DNA from: Roseiarcus fermentans
Lineage (GTDB): Bacteria > Pseudomonadota > Alphaproteobacteria > Rhizobiales > Beijerinckiaceae
Direction: 5' to 3'
DNA: 64,000 nt
Assembly: GCF_003315135.1 (NCBI RefSeq)
Contig: NZ_QNRK01000032.1
Span: 1 to 64,000 of the forward strand
Position numbers and translations under genes: made by a program. The notes below the pieces were generated by a model that did not search any database, was not told the DNA's origin, and saw nothing but the letters and a program-made list of their open reading frames with translations. This document shows, piece by piece, positions 27,521 through 35,696 of this stretch. Each line of letters begins with the position of its first letter. Positions within the stretch are counted from its first letter, which is position 1.

Positions 27521-27783
27521 GCAAAGGTCGCCGGAAGCGGTTGGAATCGCGCGAAGCCGGCCGGGGCCAGCGGGGCGCCCGCACGCTCGCGAGCCTCAGA
27601 GCCAGGGCCTCGTCGAAGCGGCGTGGCCGGCGATGAACCCGGCGGGCGCCGGCGCGGCGGCCGGCGGGGGCGCGGATCCGGGCGCGGTGGCGACAGACTT
27701 GCATGTCGCGCGCGCGTCATGCGACCGACATCGGGTTGGTTCAAAACAGGAATTCCAGACCGAATCATCCGGGAGTGCGAACC

Positions 27784-30303
27784 ATGGCGCAGGGCAGGGC
27801 GACGGGCGGCGGACCGAAAGGGCCGAAGCCGCAGGCGATCGACGAGGCGGTCATTCTCGAACGCTACGGCTCGAACGCGCTGCGCTTCGCTGGCGCGCCC
27901 GACGCGCTCTACGAGCGGCGACTCAAGCTCGACAACGTCGTCGAGCCCGACCGCGCCGACGCCCGCGAGCGCTACGAGGCCGCCGCGCGCGCGGTGCGCG
28001 ACATCGTCGCCGACCGCTGGCTGCGCACGGACGAGACCTACGCGCGGGAGAATCCGAAGCGCGTCTACTACCTCTCGATCGAGTTTCTCATCGGCCGCTC
28101 GCTCGGCAACAACGTGATGAACCTGATGCTCGATCCGGTGATCGAGCGGGCTTTCGGCGAGGACAGCCACCAGTGGGCGGAGATCCTGCACCAGGAGCCC
28201 GACGCCGGCCTCGGCAACGGCGGCCTCGGCCGTCTGGCGGCCTGCTTCCTCGATTCGATGGCCACGCTGCAACTGCCGGCGATGGGTTACGGACTGCGCT
28301 ACGAGCACGGCATCTTCCGTCAGACGATTCGCAACGGCTGGCAGGACGAGCGCCCCGACAATTGGCTGCGTCATCCCGACCCCTGGGAAGTGGTGCGTCC
28401 GAGCGAAAGCGTCGAGGTGACGTTCGGCTGCTCGTTCGAATTGCGCGCCGGCGCGCTGCGCATGATCCCCAACAGCCCCTCGTCGCTGGTGGGCATCCCT
28501 TACGACCGGCCGGTGATCGGCTACGGCGGCGAGACGGTGAACACGCTGCGGCTGTGGAGCGCGACCGCCCTGCACGCGTTCGACTTCCAGCGCTTCAGCG
28601 GCGGCGATTTCGTGGCCTCTATCGCCGAGGCCCTGAACGCGGAATCGCTGACCCGCGTCCTCTATCCGGACGACACCACGGTGCAGGGGCGCGAACTGAG
28701 GCTGATGCAGGAATATTTCCTGGTCGCCTGCTCGCTCGGCGACATCGTTCGCCGGTTCCGCGAGACCAATGACGACTGGCGGACGCTGCCCGACAAGGCG
28801 GCGATCCAGATGAACGACACCCATCCGACGCTCGCCGTGCCGGAGCTGATGCGCATTCTGCTCGACGAAGCGCGCCTTGACTGGGACGAGGCGTGGGACA
28901 TCACCCGCCGCACGCTCGCCTACACCAACCACACGCTCCTGCCGGAGGCGCTCGAGCGCTGGCCGGTCGACTGGATGCAGCTCCTCATCCCGCGCCATCT
29001 CGAGCTCATCTACGAGATCAACCGCCGCCTCGTCGCCGACATTCGCGCCCGCTTTCCGGGCGACGAGGCGCGCGTGGCGCGCACCAGCCTGATCGAGGAA
29101 GGCCAGACGAAGCACATCCGCATGGCGAACCTGGCGATCGTCGGCTCCCACAGCACCAATGGCGTGGCCGCGATCCATTCCCGGCTTCTGCGCACGACCA
29201 CGGTCAAGGACCTCGCCGAGGCCTTTCCCGAGCGCTTCAACAACAAGACCAACGGCGTCACGCCGAGACGCTGGCTGCGCCTCGCCAATCCCTGGCTCGC
29301 GGAGGCGATCACCGCCAGCATCGGCGACGCGTGGATCACCGACCTGGCCGAACTGAAGAAGCTGAAGCCGCTGGCCGAGGACGCCGCCTTCCGCGCCGAG
29401 CTTCACAAGGCGCAGCGCGCCTGCAAGGCCCGGTTCGCCGACTGGGTCAAGCGGCACACGGACGTCGTGGTCGATCCGGACTCGATGTTCGACTGCCAGA
29501 TCAAGCGCATCCACGAATACAAGCGGCAGCTCCTGAACGCGCTCCGGATCGTCGTCCTCTATGACCGGCTGCGCGAGAATCCGAAGCTCGACATGCGTCC
29601 GCGCACCTTCTTCTTCGCCGGCAAGGCGGCCCCCGCCTATCATCTGGCGAAAGTGATCATCAAGTTCATCAACAACCTCGGCCAGACGCTCGACGAGGAC
29701 CCGGTGGTCGGCGGCAAGCTGAAAGTGGTGTTCCTGCCGGAATACAACGTCACGCTCGCCGAGCGCTGCATTCCGGCGGCCGACGTCTCGAACCAGATCT
29801 CGACCGCCGGCTACGAGGCGAGCGGCACCAGCAACATGAAGTTCATGATGAACGGCGCCTTGACCCTCGGCACTCGCGACGGCGCGACCATCGAGATGGC
29901 GGAGGAGGCGGGGGAGGAGAATTTCTTCCTGTTCGGCCTGACCGCGGCCGAGGTCGCCAACAGCCGCCCGTGGTACAGCCCCTACTGGCACTACGAGAAC
30001 GAGGCGGAAACGCGCAAGGCGCTGGACCTGATCTTCTCCGATCATTTCAGCCGCGAGGAGCGCGGCGTGTTCGAGCCGCTGCGCGGCGCGCTCTTGACCA
30101 ACGGCGACCCGTACATGCACCTCGCCGACCTGACGTCCTATCTCGCAGCCGACGCGGCGCTGTCGGCGCTCCACCGCCAGCCCGACGAATGGGCGCGAAA
30201 AGTCATCCACAACATCGCCGCCTCCGGCAAGTTCTCGAGCGACCGCACGATCCACGAATACGCCACCGAGATCTGGGGCGCGAAGCCTTGCCCGGCGGGG
30301 TAG
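27784..30303 (+). CDS. glgP: Glycogen/maltodextrin phosphorylase
   Basis: 839 residues, full length. Signatures are RVYYLSIEFLIGRSLGNNVMNL, DAGLGNGGLGRLAACFLDSMAT, IQMNDTHPTLAVPELMRILLD and the pyridoxal-phosphate site EASGTSNMKFMMNG with Lys about 686. It releases glucose 1-phosphate from storage glucan. It stands alone; other glg genes are not in the window. The ATG at 27784 is chosen over an upstream in-frame ATG at 27703. Confidence 0.94.
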   Translation: MAQGRATGGGPKGPKPQAIDEAVILERYGSNALRFAGAPDALYERRLKLDNVVEPDRADARERYEAAARAVRDIVADRWLRTDETYARENPKRVYYLSIEFLIGRSLGNNVMNLMLDPVIERAFGEDSHQWAEILHQEPDAGLGNGGLGRLAACFLDSMATLQLPAMGYGLRYEHGIFRQTIRNGWQDERPDNWLRHPDPWEVVRPSESVEVTFGCSFELRAGALRMIPNSPSSLVGIPYDRPVIGYGGETVNTLRLWSATALHAFDFQRFSGGDFVASIAEALNAESLTRVLYPDDTTVQGRELRLMQEYFLVACSLGDIVRRFRETNDDWRTLPDKAAIQMNDTHPTLAVPELMRILLDEARLDWDEAWDITRRTLAYTNHTLLPEALERWPVDWMQLLIPRHLELIYEINRRLVADIRARFPGDEARVARTSLIEEGQTKHIRMANLAIVGSHSTNGVAAIHSRLLRTTTVKDLAEAFPERFNNKTNGVTPRRWLRLANPWLAEAITASIGDAWITDLAELKKLKPLAEDAAFRAELHKAQRACKARFADWVKRHTDVVVDPDSMFDCQIKRIHEYKRQLLNALRIVVLYDRLRENPKLDMRPRTFFFAGKAAPAYHLAKVIIKFINNLGQTLDEDPVVGGKLKVVFLPEYNVTLAERCIPAADVSNQISTAGYEASGTSNMKFMMNGALTLGTRDGATIEMAEEAGEENFFLFGLTAAEVANSRPWYSPYWHYENEAETRKALDLIFSDHFSREERGVFEPLRGALLTNGDPYMHLADLTSYLAADAALSALHRQPDEWARKVIHNIAASGKFSSDRTIHEYATEIWGAKPCPAG

Positions 30304-30326
30304 GGCGGCGCCCGCGAGGCTTGCGC

Positions 30327-33002
30327 TCAGGCGCTCATCATGCGTGCGACCGCCCGGCGAAGGATCTCCGATCCGATCGGCTTGTGCAGGACTTCGAATC
30401 CGCTCGCTGCGATTTCGGCGATGTTCTCCCTGGCGGTGTCTCCGGTGAGAACCAGCGTCGGCAGCGCGCGGCCCGAGCGGCGCAGAATCTCCTTCGCGGT
30501 CTCGACGCCGGTCCGGCCCGCGCCGAGCCGCTGGTCGGTGACGATGCAGCCGAAGCGCCAGCCGTCCCGGTCCGCGACGGCGACCGCCTGTTCGCCGTCG
30601 GACGCCGAGACGGTCTCGTAGCCCCATCGCCCCAACAGCGCCTCGAGGCTCTCCCGCACGATCAGGTTGTCTTCGATGATCAGAACGCGCCCGCCCGGGT
30701 CCTGCACGTCGTCGGCGGCGGCGTTGCGACCATCGGCCGGGGCAGCCTTGGCCGACGGCAGCGCCAATGAGAACCGCGATCCCTTTCCCTCGTTCGAATC
30801 GACCTCGATCGTCGCGCCCATGAGCTTCGCGATCCGATCGACGATCGCGAGCCCGAGGCCCAGGCCCAGGCCCAATTGGCGCCCGGGATTGCCGAGTTGC
30901 ACGAACTCTCCGAAAATGTCGGCGCGTTTGTGCTTCGGCACCCCGATGCCGGTGTCGACGACGTCGATGCGGACGCGGTCCCCTCTCCGCCTGAGCCCGA
31001 CCAGAACGCCGCCTGCAAGCGTGTAGCGCAACGCGTTCTCGATCAGGTTTCGCAAGGCGCGCTCGAGCAGCGTCGGATCGGCGTCGACCCAGAGTTTTCG
31101 CGGAACCGGCCGGAAGACGAGCCCACGCGCCCTGGCCTTCGGCCGGTATTCGAGCGCAAGACGGCCGATGAGGTCTTCGAGGTCGACCGCCTCCGACCGG
31201 GCCTCGACCCCTGAGTCGAGCCGCGAGACGTCGAGAATGGCGTTCAGCAGCCCGTTCAGCCCATCGAGCGACCCCCGCATCTTTCCGAGCGTTTCGAGCG
31301 CCGGCGGATTGGCGGCGTTCTGGCGCTCCGCCAGCGCCATCAAAAGGACGAGCGACTGCACCGGCTGACGCAGATCGTGGCTCGCAGCCGCGAGGAACTT
31401 CGACTTGGCCTCGTTTGCGCGCTCGGCCTCCGCCTTCGCCGCGGCGAGTTCGCTCTCGATGCGCTTCTGCTCGGTGATGTCGAGAACGAGCCCCGATACC
31501 CGGAGCGGCGTCCCATCGTCGGCGAACTCCGCCTTGCCGAGCGCGGCGAGCCACCGGATTTCGCCGGATCGCAGAGCGACGCGGTACTCGAATCTCGCTT
31601 CCGGCAGGCGCTTTTCCAGGCCGGCTTCGATGCGGGCGAGGACGACGGCGCGATCGTCGGCATGCATGCTCGCCAGCCACTGGTCACGCGTCGGCGGTGC
31701 GCGGTCCGGATCGCATTCGTGGAGCGCGCACGCCTCGGGCGACCACTCCGTTTCCCCGGTGACGAAGTCGACTCGCATCGCGCCTGCGCGCGCGCCCTGC
31801 AAAGCCAGTCTGAGCTGCTCCTCGCTTCTCCTCAGCGCTTCCTGCGCGCGCCGGCGGTCGGTGACGTCGAGGAAACTGGCGCGAACCAGCCGGACATCGT
31901 CCCGCAGTCGGACAAGGGCGACGCGGCACACCCGTATTTCCCCGGAGGGCCTGCGGATTCGCCGCTCGAAACTCACTTCCTCGCCGGCCAGGGCGCGTGT
32001 GTTGCGCTCCAAAAAGGAATCCGCCACCGGTCGCCCGTCTGGTTGCTCCAATGTGTAGTAGTGCGCCGGTCCATGCCGGCAAATTTCCTGGCGCGGAACG
32101 CCGAACAGCCGCTCTGCGGCCTTGTTCGCAGCAACGACGCGGTCGTGGTCGAAGTCGTAAAGCAGGATCGCGTCGGGCGCCGCCTCGACCAGCATCCGGA
32201 AGCGCGCCTCGCTGGCGCGCAGCGAGTCCTCCGCCTTCCTGTGTTCCGTGATGTCGACCAGGCTGGAGCGCAGCAGGCGGGCGCTCGACGGCAGCCGGAC
32301 GAGCGTCACGCGACACAAGCGGTCCTCGCCCGACGGCCGGCGGATCAGCCGCTCGAACGTCACCGCATCGCCGCCGAGCGCCCGGCTGTTGTGCTCCGGA
32401 AAGGTCTCCGCCGCCGGCCGGCCGTCCGGTTGTTCGGGCGCGTAGAGGCGTTGCGGCTCGACTTTGAACAAGTCGTCCCGGGACAGGCCGAACAGGCGTT
32501 CGGCGGCCTTGTTGACGGCGAGCAGCCGGCTCTTGTCGACATCGTAGAGCAGGATCGCGTCGGGCGCTTCCTCGACCAGCGTGCGAAACCGTTCCTCGCT
32601 GGCCCGCAGGGATCGCGCGGCCTCGGCCTCCCGCTCCTTGCGCGCCGTGATGTCCTCGGTCGTCAGGATGAGGCCGCCTACGCGTCCGTCGCCGTCGCGC
32701 CAGGGACAGGCCGTCCACTTCACCCATTGGACTCGTCCATCGGCGCGCTGGAACGCTTCGCCCTCCGAACTCTCGCTTGCTCCCGCGAGGCATCGGCGAT
32801 GCGCGGCCTTCCATGCCTCCGGGATGTCCGGAAAGACGTCGTAATGACAGAGGCCGACCGGCGAGCGGGTGAGGGCGTAGTCTGTCAGCCAGCGCTCGCT
32901 GACCGCGAGATAGCGCATCTCCGGGTCGAACATCGCCATCGCGCCCGGCGCGTAGGTGAGGAAGGCGCCGAGCTGGACATCGGGACCGTGTCCGATCGTC
33001 AA
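30327..33002 (-). CDS. Hybrid histidine kinase with four PAS domains and a receiver
   Basis: 891 residues without membrane segments. Four PAS/PAC units (about 10-125, 130-255, 262-385, 395-510) are followed by HisKA with the phospho-acceptor His in AASHDLRQPVQ (H542), an HATPase_c domain (NLIENALRYT, VDTGIGVPKHKRADIF, GLGLGLAIVDRI) and a receiver with phospho-acceptor Asp in IVTDQRLG (D823) and Lys in HKPIG. PAS 2 and 3 are close copies. No response-regulator gene adjoins it. It probably senses a cytosolic or redox signal. Confidence 0.88.
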   Translation of the reverse strand: MTIGHGPDVQLGAFLTYAPGAMAMFDPEMRYLAVSERWLTDYALTRSPVGLCHYDVFPDIPEAWKAAHRRCLAGASESSEGEAFQRADGRVQWVKWTACPWRDGDGRVGGLILTTEDITARKEREAEAARSLRASEERFRTLVEEAPDAILLYDVDKSRLLAVNKAAERLFGLSRDDLFKVEPQRLYAPEQPDGRPAAETFPEHNSRALGGDAVTFERLIRRPSGEDRLCRVTLVRLPSSARLLRSSLVDITEHRKAEDSLRASEARFRMLVEAAPDAILLYDFDHDRVVAANKAAERLFGVPRQEICRHGPAHYYTLEQPDGRPVADSFLERNTRALAGEEVSFERRIRRPSGEIRVCRVALVRLRDDVRLVRASFLDVTDRRRAQEALRRSEEQLRLALQGARAGAMRVDFVTGETEWSPEACALHECDPDRAPPTRDQWLASMHADDRAVVLARIEAGLEKRLPEARFEYRVALRSGEIRWLAALGKAEFADDGTPLRVSGLVLDITEQKRIESELAAAKAEAERANEAKSKFLAAASHDLRQPVQSLVLLMALAERQNAANPPALETLGKMRGSLDGLNGLLNAILDVSRLDSGVEARSEAVDLEDLIGRLALEYRPKARARGLVFRPVPRKLWVDADPTLLERALRNLIENALRYTLAGGVLVGLRRRGDRVRIDVVDTGIGVPKHKRADIFGEFVQLGNPGRQLGLGLGLGLAIVDRIAKLMGATIEVDSNEGKGSRFSLALPSAKAAPADGRNAAADDVQDPGGRVLIIEDNLIVRESLEALLGRWGYETVSASDGEQAVAVADRDGWRFGCIVTDQRLGAGRTGVETAKEILRRSGRALPTLVLTGDTARENIAEIAASGFEVLHKPIGSEILRRAVARMMSA

Positions 33003-33451
33003 GGTCTGACCTCCCCGTCAAGGGCTTGCCGCAACGGATCCATCCGCGCCAGACTAGCGGCTCATTGTGGCGCGTGTCGTCAACTTTGGGAGCAATCGAC
33101 GAGAAACCTGCGTCACGCCGCCCCGGCGCCTTTCGGGCGTTGACATCCCGCGGAGGAATCCCGCCTCGGCTCGGTCGGCGCACGCCAATGAAGATCCTCG
33201 TCGCGGGACCCGCCCAACGAATTTACGAGGTCGGCTTCCCAGGCGCGGCCGTGGCGCCATCTCCTGATCAGGTTCTTGCACGGTCCGAGGTGCGGCGAGC
33301 GCGGTTTCCCCGGGCGGGGCGACGGAGCCTTGGCGAACCCCCCAACGCCCGCGGCCAGCGCGCGCGGCAGTCCCCGACCTCCCGATTTGCCGGTTGACTT
33401 GGCCCTGCCTTTCCGGCCCAAGTCGCCGAACCTCGAGAGCAATTTTTGGGA
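33003..33451. other. Gene-free stretch between kinase and Nramp genes
   Basis: Divergent intergenic region that must hold both promoters. Frames here have no protein-like character; I see no repeat or RNA gene. Confidence 0.4.
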
Positions 33452-34693
33452 ATGGACCAGGCGCGCGCGAAGATGACTCCGGCGTCCGTCCTGCGTGCGC
33501 TCGCCGTCTGGGGGCCGGGCGTCCTGGTGATGCTCGCCGACACCGACGCCGGCAACGTCGTCACGGCGGCGCAAGCCGGGGCGCAATGGGGCTATCGCCT
33601 GCTGCCGCTCGTCCTCCTGCTCGCCCCGATGCTCTATCTCGTTCAGGAACTGACCGCGCGGCTCGGCGTCTTCACCGGACGCGGCCACGCGGAACTGATC
33701 CGCGAGCGCTACGGCCTCGGCTGGGCGCTGCTCGCGGTGGCGGGCCTGGCGGCGGCGGCGATCGGCTCGCTCGTCACCGAGTTCACCGGCGTCGCCGGCA
33801 TCGGCGAATTGTTCGGCCTCGGGCGCAGCGTCACGCTGCCGCTGGCGGCCGCCGCCATCCTGGCGATCGTCGGCACCGGCTCCTACCGGCGGGTCGAGCG
33901 CGCGGCGCTGCTGATCGGCCTGTTCGAACTGGCGTTCTTCGCCGTCGCCTGGGCGGCGCAGCCGAAGCTGTCGCAGATCGCGGCCGACGCGGCGAGCTTT
34001 CCGGTCGGCGACCGGGCGTTCCTCTACATGGTCGCGGCGATCATCGGCGCGACCTTCAACCCGTGGATGGTGTTCTACCAGCAGTCGGCGACCGTCGACA
34101 AAAGGCTGCAGCCCGCCGACCTCGGGCACGCGCGCGTCGACACGGCGATCGGCGCCGCGCTCACCCAATGTCTGACCGGCGCGGTGTTGATCGCCGGCGC
34201 CGCCGCCTTCGCCTACGGCGCGCAGCCGAAAGCCCTGACCAGCGTCGGCGACGTCAGCGCCGCGCTGACGCCGGCGCTGGGCGCCGTCGCGGGAAAGGTG
34301 GTGTTCGGGGCGGGGGTGCTCGGCGCCTCGATGGTGGCCGCGATCGTCGCCTCGCTGGCGCTCGCCTGGGGGGTCGGCGAGATCGCCGGCTACAAGCGCG
34401 CGCTGGAACGGCGCCCGTTCGCCGCCGGCTGGTTCACCGGCGTCTACGCGCTTCTGGTCGTCGGCGCAGCCTTCGCCGTCTGGGCCGCCTCGGACCTCGT
34501 CTGGCTCAACATCGCGGCGCAGGTGCTGAACGCCTTCCTGATGCCGCTGGTGGTCGGCTTCCTCGTCGCGCTCGCCGCGACCGCGCTTCCGGAAGCCCAT
34601 CGGCTGCGGCGGGGCCGGCTGGCGCTGACCGTCGCCGTCTGCGCGCTCGTGTCGGCGCTGGCAGTGGCGAGCGGGATCGCCGGGCTGATGTGA
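33452..34693 (+). CDS. Nramp-like metal ion transporter with altered metal-site motifs
   Basis: 413 residues, about 11 membrane helices. The start ATG lies two codons after an in-frame TTG. Helix 1 reads GPGVLVMLADTDAGNVVTAA, where Nramp has DPGN, so the Asp and Asn stay but Pro becomes Ala. The helix 6 region reads GATFNPWMVFYQQSA, where Mn/Fe Nramps have MPH(N), so the metal-binding Met is absent. The fold is clear, but Mn2+ selectivity should not be assumed; Mg2+ or another role is possible. The domain order is otherwise normal. Confidence 0.8.
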   Translation: MDQARAKMTPASVLRALAVWGPGVLVMLADTDAGNVVTAAQAGAQWGYRLLPLVLLLAPMLYLVQELTARLGVFTGRGHAELIRERYGLGWALLAVAGLAAAAIGSLVTEFTGVAGIGELFGLGRSVTLPLAAAAILAIVGTGSYRRVERAALLIGLFELAFFAVAWAAQPKLSQIAADAASFPVGDRAFLYMVAAIIGATFNPWMVFYQQSATVDKRLQPADLGHARVDTAIGAALTQCLTGAVLIAGAAAFAYGAQPKALTSVGDVSAALTPALGAVAGKVVFGAGVLGASMVAAIVASLALAWGVGEIAGYKRALERRPFAAGWFTGVYALLVVGAAFAVWAASDLVWLNIAAQVLNAFLMPLVVGFLVALAATALPEAHRLRRGRLALTVAVCALVSALAVASGIAGLM

Positions 34694-34944
34694 GGGGGCG
34701 GCGCCCGGTGAGGACGCCGTGCCGGCGTGGATTCAGGCCGGCCGGGGTGGCGCGACCGCATCCGGGGTCAGCGCAAGGTGCGGTATGGCCCTGTTGACTG
34801 CGCCTCGTCAGCGCCGGGATCGCGCCAGGCGCTCGCCCTCTTCTCTTGTTGCTCCGGATTTCGGATTGGGCAAGATGATCATGTTTCATGTCGGGGGGCG
34901 CGGGCGTTCGCGACCAACCGCTGCCGGCTGAAAATGGGGCCGCG

Positions 34945-35220
34945 GTGGAGATCGAATTTGATCCGGCCAAGAGCCACAGGAACCGGGTGGAGCGGGGCCT
35001 GCCATTTGAACTCGTGGTCGAGGCCGATTGGTCGGCGGCTCTCACTGTTGTTGACAATCGTCAGGACTATGGCGAGACGCGTTTTGTCGCCTATGTCCCG
35101 ATCGAGAGGCGGTTGCATGTGGTATGCTACACGATGCGCGGCGCCGCGTTTCGCATTATCAGTTTTCGCAAGGCCAACTCACGCGAGATGGAGCAATATG
35201 CGCAGGCCACTGACCGATGA
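34945..35220 (+). CDS. brnT: BrnT-family ribonuclease toxin
   Basis: 91 residues if the GTG at 34945 starts (VEIEFDPAKSHRN, the family N-terminus); an ATG at 34888 is in frame. The BrnT pattern is FDPAKSHRNRVERGLPFELV, ETRFVAYVPIERRLHVVCYT and FRIISFRKANSREMEQYAQ, including the conserved C-terminal Arg/Lys and Glu of the RelE-like RNase fold. It appears intact. The antitoxin gene overlaps by 23 nt. Confidence 0.8.
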   Translation: MEIEFDPAKSHRNRVERGLPFELVVEADWSAALTVVDNRQDYGETRFVAYVPIERRLHVVCYTMRGAAFRIISFRKANSREMEQYAQATDR

Positions 35221-35569
35221 GGACGGCGAAGTCATTCGGCCGTTGACGCGCGCCGAAGGCAAGCGCCTGCGCCCGATCGGAGAGGTCACGCCCGGATTCA
35301 CCGAGGCGGTGGAGCGTCTCCGCATGCGACTGACGATGGAGGTCGAGCCCACTGCGGTCACGAAGGCGGTCGCGCGCGCCCCGACTGTCGAGACGACAGG
35401 GACGGTCACGCGGCCGGGCGCGGTCAAGTCCGCGATTGCGCGGCCGGGCGCAATCGAGCGTAAGGGGGCGGTCACGAAAGCCCCTGGGACCGGCAAAGCC
35501 CCGGCGATTGTTGACGGCGCCAGGCCAGTGAAGCCGCCCGGCGTCCGAAAAAGGCGGGGCGCTTCGTAA
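35198..35569 (+). CDS. BrnA-like antitoxin with unusual C-terminus
   Basis: 123 residues. The N-terminal MRRPLTDEDGEVIRPLTRAE..RLRPIGEVTP resembles the toxin-binding start of BrnA. Canonical BrnA then ends in a ribbon-helix-helix DNA-binding domain (..RLDxDVVxxF..). Here, after a short helix (FTEAVERLRMRLTMEVEPT), the rest is a low-complexity Pro/Ala/Lys/Thr tail with repeats of the type (A/T)RPGA and GAVTKAP. It may neutralise BrnT without DNA binding, or be degenerate. It overlaps brnT. Confidence 0.65.
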   Translation: MRRPLTDEDGEVIRPLTRAEGKRLRPIGEVTPGFTEAVERLRMRLTMEVEPTAVTKAVARAPTVETTGTVTRPGAVKSAIARPGAIERKGAVTKAPGTGKAPAIVDGARPVKPPGVRKRRGAS

Positions 35570-35696
35570 CGGCGTCCGGCGATCAGCGCGGCGGCCATTT
35601 GAGACCGCGTAAGCGCCGGTATGGTCCGATCTCGCGCGGGGTCGCCTTTCCCGCGTTCAGCGGTAGAGCAGAACAAGAGTCAACGAGGGGAAACGA

